Below, piece by piece: positions 54,881 to 64,000 of a stretch of 64,000 nt of DNA. The number at the start of each line of letters is the position of its first letter. Positions within the stretch are counted from its first letter, which is position 1. The translations under genes were made by a program, and so were the position numbers. The notes beneath the pieces were generated by a model, which was not told where the DNA came from, did not search any database, and saw only the letters and a program-made list of their open reading frames with translations. This DNA is from Chara braunii (taxonomy: Eukaryota; Streptophyta; Charophyceae; Charales; Characeae). The DNA lies in the NCBI GenBank assembly GCA_003427395.1, contig BFEA01000013.1:5415384-5479383 (forward strand). Direction: 5' to 3'.

Positions 54881-55633
54881 GTAAGTAGCTCTGGGGCTTC
54901 CCTTCCTAGTCCTAGTCTTCTTCCTCCTTCGTGTCCTTGCTCCTTACCCAGTAACGCAACTGATGTTAGCGCTGCGCCAACCAGTGTGTCGCCAAACTTG
55001 CACACCGACAATGAGGAGGAGCAACTGGCTCCTCCTGGAGATATAGCGGCGTGATTGCCTCTTGGTGAGTGACTTCCTAGGCCGCGCGACCTTCAAGCAA
55101 CCGATACCTCCTTCCTTTCAGAGGGAAACATCATTGCAGAGTCTGATATTGCCCGTACAGTCCCTAGACTCAGACTGGTTGGACTTGTACCCACCTAGAC
55201 CTAGCCTCCAACTACTGGGCCTCTAAAAATGTCAACTTTTGTCTTCTTCTGCTCGGCCTCGAGTACCCGACACATCTACCTCTAACTGGTGTGGTAACGG
55301 CGTACCTGCTACTTGAGTGTTTTCCGCTGCTTCAAGTGTCACGGGCCTCTTCCCTGCCACTTGAGTGTTTTCCCCCGCTGCAATCAAGTACCGTTAAGCG
55401 TGCACACACACAGACTTAGAGGATTCAGTAACACGTGCACACACATAGACTTAGAGGACTCGGTAACACGCGGGAAAATCAGCAAAGCATTCATTCCATG
55501 AGCAAAACTCATAAATTAGTTGTGGGTCTCAGTCTGTGATTGGTCAGAGTCTCCCTCACAAGTGTCCAATCAATGTTTCCAGGTGTTGAATCAGATTTTG
55601 GGCGCTAGATGCCCGACAATAGTCCCTACGCGG

Positions 55634-55702
<69 letters not shown>

Positions 55703-56135
55703 TGATGATACTGATGGCCACATGTACTTAAGAATGCAGTGGTGGCTCTCTGATGCAGGTCGCTGGAGTAAGGTCCCAGCTATGGCGCCTAGGTAAGTCG
55801 TGCTTTACCTCGCGACTATGGCTCACCAGCCTCCGCACTCCCACTACCTCCTCCTCGTCTACCTCTACTCTAGCGCAGCTCCTCACTATATGGAGCTGCT
55901 CCAACAACATGACACCCGACGATTGAGGTTCAGCCGAATGTTCTCCAGTTGAGGACTGGCCTAGCTATATACCGTTGGTCCTGGCTGGATGTCCTGGGGT
56001 CTGCGAAGAGGATCGTCCGATCAAGGATCGGATCGGCGGTCCCGATCGCAAGCCCAAGTCTTGATCCTGAGATCAGTGCAAGAAAACGGCTTGCCTGGGT
56101 CCCTATCGGGGACAAAGGTCAAGTTTTGGGGGTAT
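54881..56135. other. Gene-free stretch with (TC)n run
   Basis: A (TC)n microsatellite of about 62 bp lies at 55,638-55,699. A 34-bp region repeated near 55,400 and 55,440 has ACACACA(C/T)AGACTTAGAGGA. CTGATGCAG before 55,760 and CCTAG|GTAAGT near 55,792 look like splice signals but enclose no recognised coding sequence. Confidence 0.4.
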
Positions 56136-57066
56136 TGCAGTGAACCCAGATCGTGAAGACACTTGTCAATAATGCAAGCCTAGATGAATATAAACCTGTT
56201 GATGATTATCAATCATCATAATCGTGTCCAGATAGAATGAGATGGGAGAATCATACACAAACGAAAAGAGAGAGGAGGGAGAATAAACTTAGAGAGTAGA
56301 GAGAACTTCTCCCTTGGGCTTCCTCCTCGATCACCACCTCAAATAGTCAATAGTCTGAACGTACATTTGAAGTTCTACTACAATGTGCCACGTGGCACGT
56401 CAATCAGTCCTCATCAGNGCACTGGAGCAATGTCGACCTCAAGATGACCAGGTACGTGTCCACGATTACCCCACAGTCATGATCTCCTCCTGAGTGACGA
56501 TAAATCAGAACAACGGTGCCCGTCAGTAGCCCAGCCACGTCACCATAGTACACATGGCAGCGGCCACATCGGCAACGACGCGTTGTAGCTTCTACTTCAG
56601 CATGCCCTGAGGACAATAGTCAGCCAGCCACCATGCCGAGCTAGCAGCACAAAGCCAGCGTCCAGCCAATATCGCAGCGTCGAGCCAGCGTCGTCGTCAA
56701 TACGTGAAGTCAGCATTGACGCAAGACGGAATGAATGTCAAAGTCAGGAAGTCAGCGCTTATGTAGTGTTGACGCGGGGTCTGGACCTCGGATGCTGCAT
56801 CCCTCAGCCGCCAAGATCTTAGTGCAAATGACGGCCCAAATTGGCCTGGAACCGAATTCCCTCTGGCCTTGATGCTGTCTGGGTACCTGCGCACAACAAG
56901 TGAGTGTATCCGACCAAGGGCTTGGGCGCGGTACCTTTGACCTGACAGTTGACTTAGACTCCTAGGGCAGTGCGTGGTCACACTGCCTGGTGCAGGCCGA
57001 GTTTGGCCTGCATCGTCTGGGCTCCGTTTCGAGGGCCCAGACTGCTGCAAAACACGGGTTACTGCA
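56136..57066 (-). repeat. Left LTR (3' LTR) of element C
   Basis: It starts TGCAGTGAACCCAG and ends CGGGTTACTGCA. On the minus strand, TTCGAGTTCC-side purines (GGGTCGGCAGGAA) precede its start, as a polypurine tract would. It holds the perfect palindrome GTGCCACGTGGCAC at 56,385-56,398, AGCGTCGAGCCAGCGTC near 56,675 and GATGCTGTCTGGGTACCTGC near 56,871. One N lies at 56,418. Length is 931 bp. Confidence 0.65.
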
Positions 57067-57113
57067 TTCCTGCCGACCCATTTTCGAGTTCCATCGCAGA
57101 AACAATTAAGACT

Positions 57114-57509
57114 TCAACCCACGTTCATATGCAGATACAATATCAGGAGCAATTTTAAGTAATTCTCGTTTACTAAACTATCTGTCCTCAGATGGTGCCT
57201 AAGATTTGAAACGTACCTTGAACTGCTTTGGGGTCGTTCATGTCCACCTATAGAAAAGTACCCATGCACTATGATCCGGTCTACTTCATATCTGCCTTCC
57301 ATGGATGGCGGAATCATGTATGGTCTATTTGGGAACTCGTTTCCTTCTACATAGGGCAATAATTTGGACCCATGAAAGACAGGATACGTTTTGAGGTGAG
57401 GGGGAATATCGATACGATAACACGATCCCTCTGCATCCCCAATTACTTTGAGAACTTCCCAGGGTACAAAATAGACGGGCAAAAGTTTGTGAGACACATC
57501 TTCTTCCAA
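57114..57509 (-). pseudogene. Integrase C-terminus of element C, chromodomain-like
   Basis: The minus strand reads PVYFVPWEVLKVIGDAEGSC, YRIDIPPHLKTYPVFHGSKL, and MEGRYEVDRIIVHG. A frame change then hides a tail that in another frame gives FSKRELLKIAPDIVSAYERG. YEVDRII followed by a conserved EDRWFS-type end parallels element B at 36,590-36,770. Confidence 0.75.
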
Positions 57510-58631
57510 CGAAAAGTCTTTGGACTTGACCCAAACTAGATCACCTTCCTTGAATGTTGATGGTCGGCGATGCTTGTTAGCTTGTTAACTCTTTTGGTCC
57601 TGAGCTTTCCTCAGATTGTCTTTTACTTTCTTGATGTCTTGTTGAAACAATATTGCATACTCTCGGGTCCCTGGAGGTAACCTAAGGAATTGGTCCCGTG
57701 TTAGCACATCGATGGGACGCTTAGGTTTCCACCCCTTGTGCAGTGCATTAGGCGTACGCCCTGTAGCGGTATGAACACTACTATTGTATGCACTTGCTAT
57801 CTTGGGTAAGTTATCGTCCCAATCAATCTAATCGGGTCTTACGTACATGCGCAGAAGTTGTTGGCACAAACGGTTTATCTATTCACTTTGACCATTTGTT
57901 TCAGGGTGTCGCCCTGACGACATGGTAAGTCGTGTACAGTATGCTTCTGTAAGCTTTTGCCATGGCGTACTTGTGAACCTGGCATCACGATCAAATACAA
58001 TGGAGAGGGGAAAACCATACTCAGTTACCCATCGCATCTGAAACTTTTGGATGACAAGTTATGTTCGCGTTTTTGTGGGTAAGGGAATAAACATGGCATA
58101 TTTAGAGAAACGATATACAATAACCATTACTTGACTATTGCCAGTTCGGCTTTTGGTGAGGCTCGTGAAGTCAATTGAGATAGAATCACCTGGTTTGCTA
58201 GGAATCGGTAATGGTTTTAAAAGACCGAGTGGATTTTCATGTGACGGTTTGTTCCTCTCACACGCCAAACATGTACGAACATAAGTTAGTACGTCATCTT
58301 TCAATCCCTTCCACTCAAAGCGTTCTCTGACTTCTGCTCAAGTTTTCTTGAAACCAAAATGTCCTTCAAAGTCGTGACATTCCCCAATCAGCGGACTTTT
58401 GATTTCTTCTTGATGAGGAATACACAATCTTTGTTCAGTTTGGTCTAACAAAACAAACAAACCATTGGTCACTCTGTAGTTGGGAAGTAGAGATGAATCT
58501 TTTGCACGGACATCCATATTAGGCTTCCAAATAGGATCAGTAATATATCCTTGACGAATTTTATCTTTCATACCACTCCCAATATTCAGGTAAGAGACAA
58601 TAGTACCAAAGAAATCGCAATGTCTGGACAA
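57510..58631 (-). pseudogene. Integrase of element C (zinc and catalytic parts)
   Basis: LCIPHQEEIKSPLIGECHDF then EGHFGFKKT and RTCLACERNKPS form the HHCC module. The core starts SISIDFTSLTKSR (first Asp) and continues with VYRFSKYAMFIPLP. The second half (57,560-58,050) lies in decayed frames where RHPETNG-like and SAYNSSVHTATGRTP-like words are readable between stops. RNase H debris precedes it. Confidence 0.75.
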
Positions 58632-58706
58632 TGCATCTGCAACCAGGTAAGACTTACCTTTTATAGTCTTTCATTCAAAATCAAAAGTATCAATGAATGC
58701 AGACCA

Positions 58707-59567
58707 TCATACTAACTTATCAGAGAGTCTAGGCTGTGTCTTTTTCCACTTTAGAGTAGAGTGGTCTGAATACACAGTGAAGTGCCTCCCTAACAAGTAG
58801 TGCTTCCATGTGTCTAGCGCACAGACTAAAGCATATAGTTCCCTTTCATAGGTGGAGTTGGCGACCTTGTCTAATGGTAGACGTGTAGACATAAACTCAA
58901 TAGGTCTATAACCATTACCATCGTTTTGTTGAAGGATTGCGCCAATCCCATATTGACTTGCATCAGTAGGAACGATGGAGGGAAGAGACGGATCAACAAT
59001 TTTCAAAACAGGGTAGTGAGTCAACGCATACTTTACCTTCTTGAAGGAGGACTCACAGTCCTTGTCCCACAACCAGATAGTTCCTTTTTTCAATAATCTT
59101 CTCATTGGTGCGGCAATCTGTGAGAAGTTTCTTACAAACTTCCTACAGTAGCTTGCCAAACCAAGAAAAGATCGTAACTCAGTTACAGACTTAGGTCTTG
59201 GCCAATCTCTAATTGCTGATTTTTTTTTTTCTTCGGGCCTTAGGCCCTCCTCGTTCACTACATGTCCAAGGTATAAGACTTCAGACTTAGCGAACTCAGA
59301 CTTCTTTGGGTTTAGCTTGAAGTTGCCCTCTCGCAACTTTCCTAATACGAGACGTAAGTGTTTTTCGTGATCTTTTAGTGTCTTATTGTACATTAGAATG
59401 TCGTCGAGATAGGCAATGACGAACTGATCCAACCATTGACGAAATAGTCCATTCATGGATCTCTGGAAGGTCGCTGGGGCGTTTGTCAGTCCGAAAGGCA
59501 TAACCACGAACTCGTAGTGACCATACCTGATTTGGAACGCAGTCTTGTGTTGATCCACGGGATCCAC
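58707..59567 (-). pseudogene. RT palm and RNase H of element C
   Basis: The frame reads [34 protein letters not shown], and the active site AYLDDILMYNKTL with both Asp residues. LYLGHVVNEEGLRPEE, LRSFLGLASYCRKFVRNFS, then RNase H with VPTDASQYGIGAILQQND (first acidic residue present), STYERELYAL and VYSDHSTLKW follow. It is 286 codons without a stop, the longest undamaged pol segment in the window. Confidence 0.85.
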
Positions 59568-59576
59568 CTCGATCTA

Positions 59577-59990
59577 GTGCACAAATGGTTAAGAGGTACC
59601 CTCAGTTTTCACCCCTAGGGTAACCTTTACCACCCTGAAAAGTGTAGTGGGGATCATGTTTTTTTGGTTTTTCTTTTTTGGTCTGTTTTTTTTTTGGTCA
59701 AGGTCTGTATGAGTCAAGTTCAGTGTTTGTTGGGTTCCTGGAGATGGTTGTTTTGGATAGTGGTGAAAATTGTGAAAATCGACAAATTGAAATGTTGGTA
59801 AAATTTCATGAAAGTGCACTTTTGGCTTGCTGTTTTATATGTTCTTTATTTATTTTTTTCGTTTTTATTTTTTACAATATGTTAGTAAGAAGTGCATTCT
59901 ACAGATTGTTGTGAAGTATGGTTAAAATGACCCTTTGTTTTTTTTATAAATGAGGGTGAAAATTGGGGGGTCGGTTAACCTTCTCTCATC
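59577..59990. mobile_element. MITE-like insertion in the RT of element C
   Basis: About 410 bp of AT-rich DNA separates SGYH from IEVDP in the RT. Its ends are inverted and imperfectly matching: GGTTAAGAGGTACCCTCAGT then TTTCACCC (59,587-59,614) and, on the other strand, GGTTAACCGACCCCCCAATT then TTCACCC (59,980-59,954). Flanking ACTGGATG and ACTAGATC could be an 8-bp target duplication with changes, as for hAT elements. It has no coding capacity. Confidence 0.6.
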
Positions 59991-60401
59991 CAGTGGTATC
60001 CAGACTTTAGATCAATCTTATTGAATACTTGCAGCCCTGCAACTGGTCCAACAAGTCGTCAATGCGTGGAAGTGGTTCGGCGTTCTCAATAGTGACGACA
60101 TTCAACCTTCTGTAGTCAATACAAAGACGCAACTCACCTTCCTTTTTGGGCACAAATAGAACAGGGGCACCATAAGGAGAGGAGTTAGGCGAATCCATCC
60201 TTTTTCTATTAGTTCCTCAAGTTCCCTAGGAGACATTCGATAGATAGGGCCCTTGGGAATCTTACTACCAGGAATAATTTCTATTATGTGCTTGAAAGCA
60301 CGTTCAATTATTCCTGTTGGTTCAGTTTGCAGATCTTTATACTCCTCTTGAGTCCTCCAGGAGTTTTTCAATCGTAGGATGATAGGAAGTAGAACATTCA
60401 C
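59991..60401 (-). pseudogene. RT front half of element C
   Basis: EIIPGSKIPKGPIYRMSPRE, then a frame change, then [40 protein letters not shown] and [12 protein letters not shown]. Motif A is readable as KIDLKSGYH after a one-base slip and is cut by the insertion just after it. Confidence 0.8.
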
Positions 60402-61275
60402 CTGCCTTGTTTACTAAGACCATCATTACTTCCTTTCCCAATCTCTTCTTTGAAACCATTGATCGAAATGCTGGGTAACTCGTACAACAAAAAGACAAAC
60501 TAGAGTTATAGTCAAACTTATAATGCAGTTTGATTGGTTTCAACTCGGAATGTGCATCCTTTAGTTGCACTATTTTATCTTTGAGCTTGATTTCTGGGTT
60601 GGCTTCCTCATGCCAGTCCATACCCAAAATTAAATCAAAGGGTAAGTTCTTTTCCACAAGGAAGGATACTTCGTGTAGAATCTTTTTACCTTCCTTGGTT
60701 TGGAAACGACACGTAACACGATCGACACACTGCGCGATAGTGATCGTGCTTCTGTCTGCCAAAATAGACGTGATAGGTCGAGACAGATCTTTCACTTTCA
60801 TTCCGAGATGCAACTTGCGGATTGCTTTCTCGAATATGTAGGGTCTCATCAATCCCGAGTCCAATAGTGCACCTACGCGTGTATGTGCAATCTCTAAATC
60901 CGCGATTAATAGGTCACCCTTCGACGTAGATTTCTTAGCCCACGAGCTCTGTAGTGCCAACAACTCCTTACCGAGCTCATCAAGAGAGTCGTCCAGAGAG
61001 AGTGCATAAGGGTGGTCTAGACGATGGGCCGAGGAAGAACCATCCTTTGCCATGCGACTCAAAGGGTTGAAAGGGTTAGTAGGCGCCTTACCTTTATCTA
61101 CATCCAAACCCTTAGACTCAGTAGGAGCAGATGTTACTCTTATTGGTTGCTTGCTTTTGGGTTTCGGATTAACGGGCACCAAACAATTACATGCCCTGCA
61201 GTGCCACACTTCAGGCACTATGGGTTGTCCATCCGCTCCTGCCACGTTTCTCTTGACAAGCCCATCTTTTCCCAT
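60402..61275 (-). pseudogene. Protease region of element C with zinc-knuckle relic
   Basis: A 312-codon frame starting at 61,275. Near its start WHCRACNCLV is a remnant of a CCHC knuckle. The protease has ADLEIAHTRVGALLDSGLMR, with an intact Asp-Ser-Gly triad, then ADRSTITIAQCVDRVTCRFQ, HEVSFLVEKNLPFDLILGMD and WHEEANPEIKLKDK. It may be folding-competent, unlike elements A and D. It lies directly before RT. Confidence 0.8.
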
Positions 61276-61301
61276 GACCTCCCTGCCGCAATTTTGGGAT
61301 G

Positions 61302-62959
61302 TTATGGGAATGAGCGTGGTCTCTTCTTTTTTACTGGCAGTCGTGGTCCTCCCTTGTTGACCACAACAACAGTGACTTCCCCCTTCCCCGACTCACTGCT
61401 GCTCACCACACCCTTGGCCTCCAATGGCCACTTCTCCACAGTATTGTCATCAAAGACGACGAGGGTGTGGTCATGGCGCTTTTGGCGCCAAAGTATCCAC
61501 TTGCCTGATCCTGCACCACCACCAAACTTCACAACAGATGCATACGAATTCTTTACTTGAGAAGTCATTTGCTCCCTCTGAAGAGCAGGATCGCGAAACT
61601 GTCTGTAGTTATACTTACTGGATTTTGATGCTGCCACGAGTTGTCCTCGAATGGGCTTGGGCAGAGCGCGGGAATAGATATATAAGACTTGGTTGTCCTG
61701 CAGGTTCATTCCGGGAACCTGCAACAGTCGATCAACTTTTCGAGACAAGGCTTCTACCGAGGTCCAATGTTTTTGACCAATGGTAGTGAGCTGGTCAAAG
61801 GCCTTGTCGGCCGCCGTCTTGTCCAAGGAACTACTTCAGGTTCAAGTTTGCAGCCCACTCCCGAATATCATCAAACCCCGCTGCGTTGGCTTCGGCCAAA
61901 ACCCATTCCTTTGCTTCCCCCCTAAGACAAGAAGTAGAGAAAGCAACTTGGGACTCGGGTTCAACAGGGGCCGTACTACAATATGTTTGTATCTCGACAA
62001 TCCACAACAGGAAATTTTCACCCTTGCTATTGCTGAATGTAAAAGGCAATTTCATCTTGACTTCTTTCTTTTAAGCTTTCTCAGGCTGTGCAGTGGTGTA
62101 CTTCTTTTCTTCTGGAGACTTCGGCAGACTCGAAGGCTCCCCTTTCTTTTCTTCCGGTTTATAGGTCTCTTCATTAAGAGACTTCATGGCATCTCCCATT
62201 AATTTCTTTGGTTTTTCTTATGTTTTTGTTTTGACTTCCTCAACCACCTGGTGCTTTCCTTTGACCAGTTTTGTGATTGTCCGTAGTCCCGCGGCCACAT
62301 CATCAATATGTGCCTGCATCTGTTCACCGTATTGATCAATTTTCACCTTAAGGTGAGCTAAGTAGGTCACAAGTTGAGCCAAAGACATTTCCTGATCTTC
62401 TCCTTCGGTCTTGATAACAGTTTGTCTGATTTCTTGGATTTCTGCTCTTGCTGTTCACTCTTTTCCTTTCTCAATTCTACTTTCCGTTTCTTCTCCTTCT
62501 CAAGTGCTTCCTCTAGTTGTCTGATATTTTCATCCGCAGTTTCTTCAGACACAATTATTTCTCTCGACTCTTTTCGGTCAACAATCCTTCCAAGATGCTC
62601 AATGATATACTTATCAATTGCCTGACGACACTTGATTAGTACATACTGAACCCGTATGACGTCGGTGCCTGTTTTGGCTTGTTCGATAGCAGTTCGTACT
62701 GCCTTCAAGTCGAACTTGTCTCGCACGTATACTCGGCTTCGGCACCTGCACCACGAAGGTCAGAAATCAGTTGGTCCAAGCGGGCATTCAAACCCTTCTT
62801 CCGCTCGTCCACTTGATGCCTGGTTTGGGGATTAGGGGTCTCCTCATCAATGCTGAAGATGAGTGGGACTGGATAGAAGAGAAAGGGAATAAATCGAGTA
62901 AGCACCGATAATTTCAAACAATTCCAGAAGAGAGACATCGTGAGGTGCGTCTGCCGCAC
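61302..62959 (-). pseudogene. gag of element C
   Basis: The N-terminal frame (62,705-62,959) has TRHQVDERKKGLNARLDQLI. A coiled-coil frame follows (62,367-62,726) with ENIRQLEEALEKEKKRKVEL. The capsid then reads MKLPFTFSNSKGENFLLWIV, STSCLRGEAKEWVL (61,831-62,055), and HWTSVEALSRKVDRLLQVPG with YIYSRALPKPIRGQL (61,302-61,826). The W....L.G.A..W pattern followed by a later L...L...LP..IR..L fits retrotransposon capsid. Frame changes separate the three parts. Confidence 0.7.
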
Positions 62960-63434
62960 AGTAAATAATCAAATAACAATAACAAATCCCACGGCCGCAC
63001 TATTCTACAACAGCAAGAATTTCAAACAACCGAAGAAGAAAATAAATACAATTATTTCTAATTCTAGCAAGTGTTGTTCTTTGTCTGTCTGTGTGATGAC
63101 GTTCTAATTAAGAGTGTATAGGTACCACCTCAGGCCCGTGTGATCAGATACAACACACAAGTACGCACAACACCACAACACAGCAAACGACAGGTAAGTA
63201 TGCCAACATCAATCAACAAACAATTTGTCAGCAATCTTCTTCTTCTTTTCTCTGCGTCGTTCTTAGTCGTTCTTAGTGCCAATGCAATACCACACCCCTC
63301 TTGACAGCTGGCACTACAGCTGTCCAGTCAGCCGTTCAATCAGCAGTACCACATTCATCTTCAAGGTGCAACTCTTACTTGGCAGCCACCTGCCTACCTC
63401 GTGTCATCCCTGGCGTGCCAACATAGCAGATCTG
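62960..63434. other. Flank of element C, no gene seen
   Basis: AT-rich, then CACAACAC-rich DNA. GATCAGATACAA near 63,146 could be a decayed reverse primer site, but the match is poor. No open frame of note. Confidence 0.3.
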
Positions 63435-63966
63435 CCACGTCAGCACATCAGTGTGTAATCAATCAATGGTGGGATGCCACGTCAGCAAATGTGTGCTCTG
63501 GTCCTTCCCACTTGCCACTTCCTAGCGTCTTGGTGTGATACTGTCGATGTTCCAGCCAATCAAGTCAATGCCACGTCAGCCAATGGAGCCAATGCCATGT
63601 CAACAGCCACGCCACATCAGAAGACAATCGTGTACGACACCTGCCTGCCACATCAGCAATTAGCCTTGATGTCCAAAGGCCACGTCAGCATAATCAGATT
63701 TGGTTGCGCCTCAGCTGCTAATGCAGCATGAGAATGCCACGTCAGCAATCTCCAGCAACCAAGTCTCTAGACGTGGCACATGATATGCCACGTCAGCGTG
63801 GAATCGCAATGCCGCCTCACTATCGCAATCCTGGCTGGTTTGCGGTCAATCTTGATTGCGATCCCGATTGCCACGTCAGCAATCACGTTGTAATCTGGTC
63901 TTCTCGCCAGCGAAGTCCGTGCCACGTCAGCAACATCGGCCTTCTTCGTCGTTGTCCACGTCAGAT
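63435..63966. promoter_or_regulatory. Array of CCACGTCAGC motifs
   Basis: CCACGTCAGC is exact at 63,435, 63,477, 63,571, 63,680, 63,737, 63,788, 63,871 and 63,922. CCACGTCAGA lies at 63,957, and CCACATCAG variants at 63,612 and 63,650. The core CCACGTCA (TGACGTGG on the other strand) is a known type of plant bZIP binding site. All copies are on the same strand, with spacings from 42 to 109 bp that share no common period, so this is not a simple tandem repeat. It lies where a right LTR of element C would be expected. Confidence 0.6.
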
Positions 63967-64000
63967 CTTGTTGTCATCACATCGGTCGTCGTCGTCAGGA

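Larger units (their letters stand above)
57067..62959 (-). mobile_element. Element C: minus-strand Ty3/gypsy element
   Basis: In minus-strand order: gag with coiled coil (62.9-61.3 kb), zinc-knuckle relic and protease (61.3-60.4 kb), RT split by a roughly 410-bp insertion (60.4-58.7 kb), RNase H, integrase (58.6-57.5 kb), integrase tail (57.5-57.1 kb), then a purine tract and LTR. Most catalytic residues are kept, but frame changes and stops occur. A right LTR matching the left one is not seen before the window ends. Confidence 0.8.

Noticed and set aside
54321-55914. Complete LTR in minus orientation starting at TGTTATGATCC with a primer site beside it
   Set aside because: The primer-site-like TTGGTATCAAAG is suggestive and ACATGACA near 55,914 could be the other end, but there is no partner LTR or adjoining gag, so the limits are not supported.
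62960-64000. Right LTR of element C
   Set aside because: Expected here, but neither the TGCAGTGAACCC start nor the G-box landmark of the left LTR is present in this stretch. It remains a hypothesis.

Overview
This is a stretch of nuclear DNA from a large, repeat-filled eukaryotic genome, most likely of the green plant lineage (streptophyte). The evidence is: a spliced host gene matching the plant form of TAF2; mitochondrial fragments of a plant-type gene set (nad2, nad4, nad5, nad6, ccmC, rps12, cob, cox1); Ty3/gypsy elements with a Met-tRNA type primer site; a LINE; and a hAT transposase. A charophyte such as Chara is my best guess, but that is inference. Almost every protein-like signal here is a decayed mobile element. 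Layout: 1-2.0 kb holds a GA-microsatellite repeat family. 2.01-17.02 kb is an LTR retrotransposon (element A, + strand) with both LTRs, a primer-binding site and a polypurine tract, but dead coding regions. 17.3-19.8 kb is a 5'-truncated LINE, followed by a 665-bp sequence gap. 20.6-25.2 kb is repeats and LTR-like DNA with no recognised gene. 
 The one convincing host gene is TAF2 (transcription initiation factor TFIID subunit 2). One exon lies at 25,250-25,449 and the next at 46,659-46,812. They share a codon split AG|C, so the intron between them is about 21.2 kb. That intron contains a broken gypsy element (element B, 27.9-36.8 kb), a 5.4-kb mosaic of shuffled mitochondrial fragments sitting inside the integrase of element B, a 1.2-kb CT-rich microsatellite, a hAT transposase relic with a Glu-rich tail and an AT-hook, and a solo LTR swollen by internal tandem repeats. 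A perfect 38-bp Nextera mate-pair junction adapter at 42,933-42,970 shows that part of this intron carries an assembly artefact. 
 48.8-53.8 kb is a minus-strand chromodomain gypsy element (element D) that looks like a patchwork of two or more families and is interrupted by a 685-bp gap. 54.3-55.9 kb holds an unrecognised exon-like ORF with good splice sites. 56.1-63 kb is another minus-strand gypsy element (element C) with an LTR at its left end and a MITE-like insertion in its reverse transcriptase. The last 0.6 kb is a dense array of the 10-bp motif CCACGTCAGC. 
 I found no operon, CRISPR array or intact mobile element. The most interesting items are the shuffled mitochondrial insertion, the very large TE-filled TAF2 intron, the motif arrays in LTR-like DNA and the adapter artefact.
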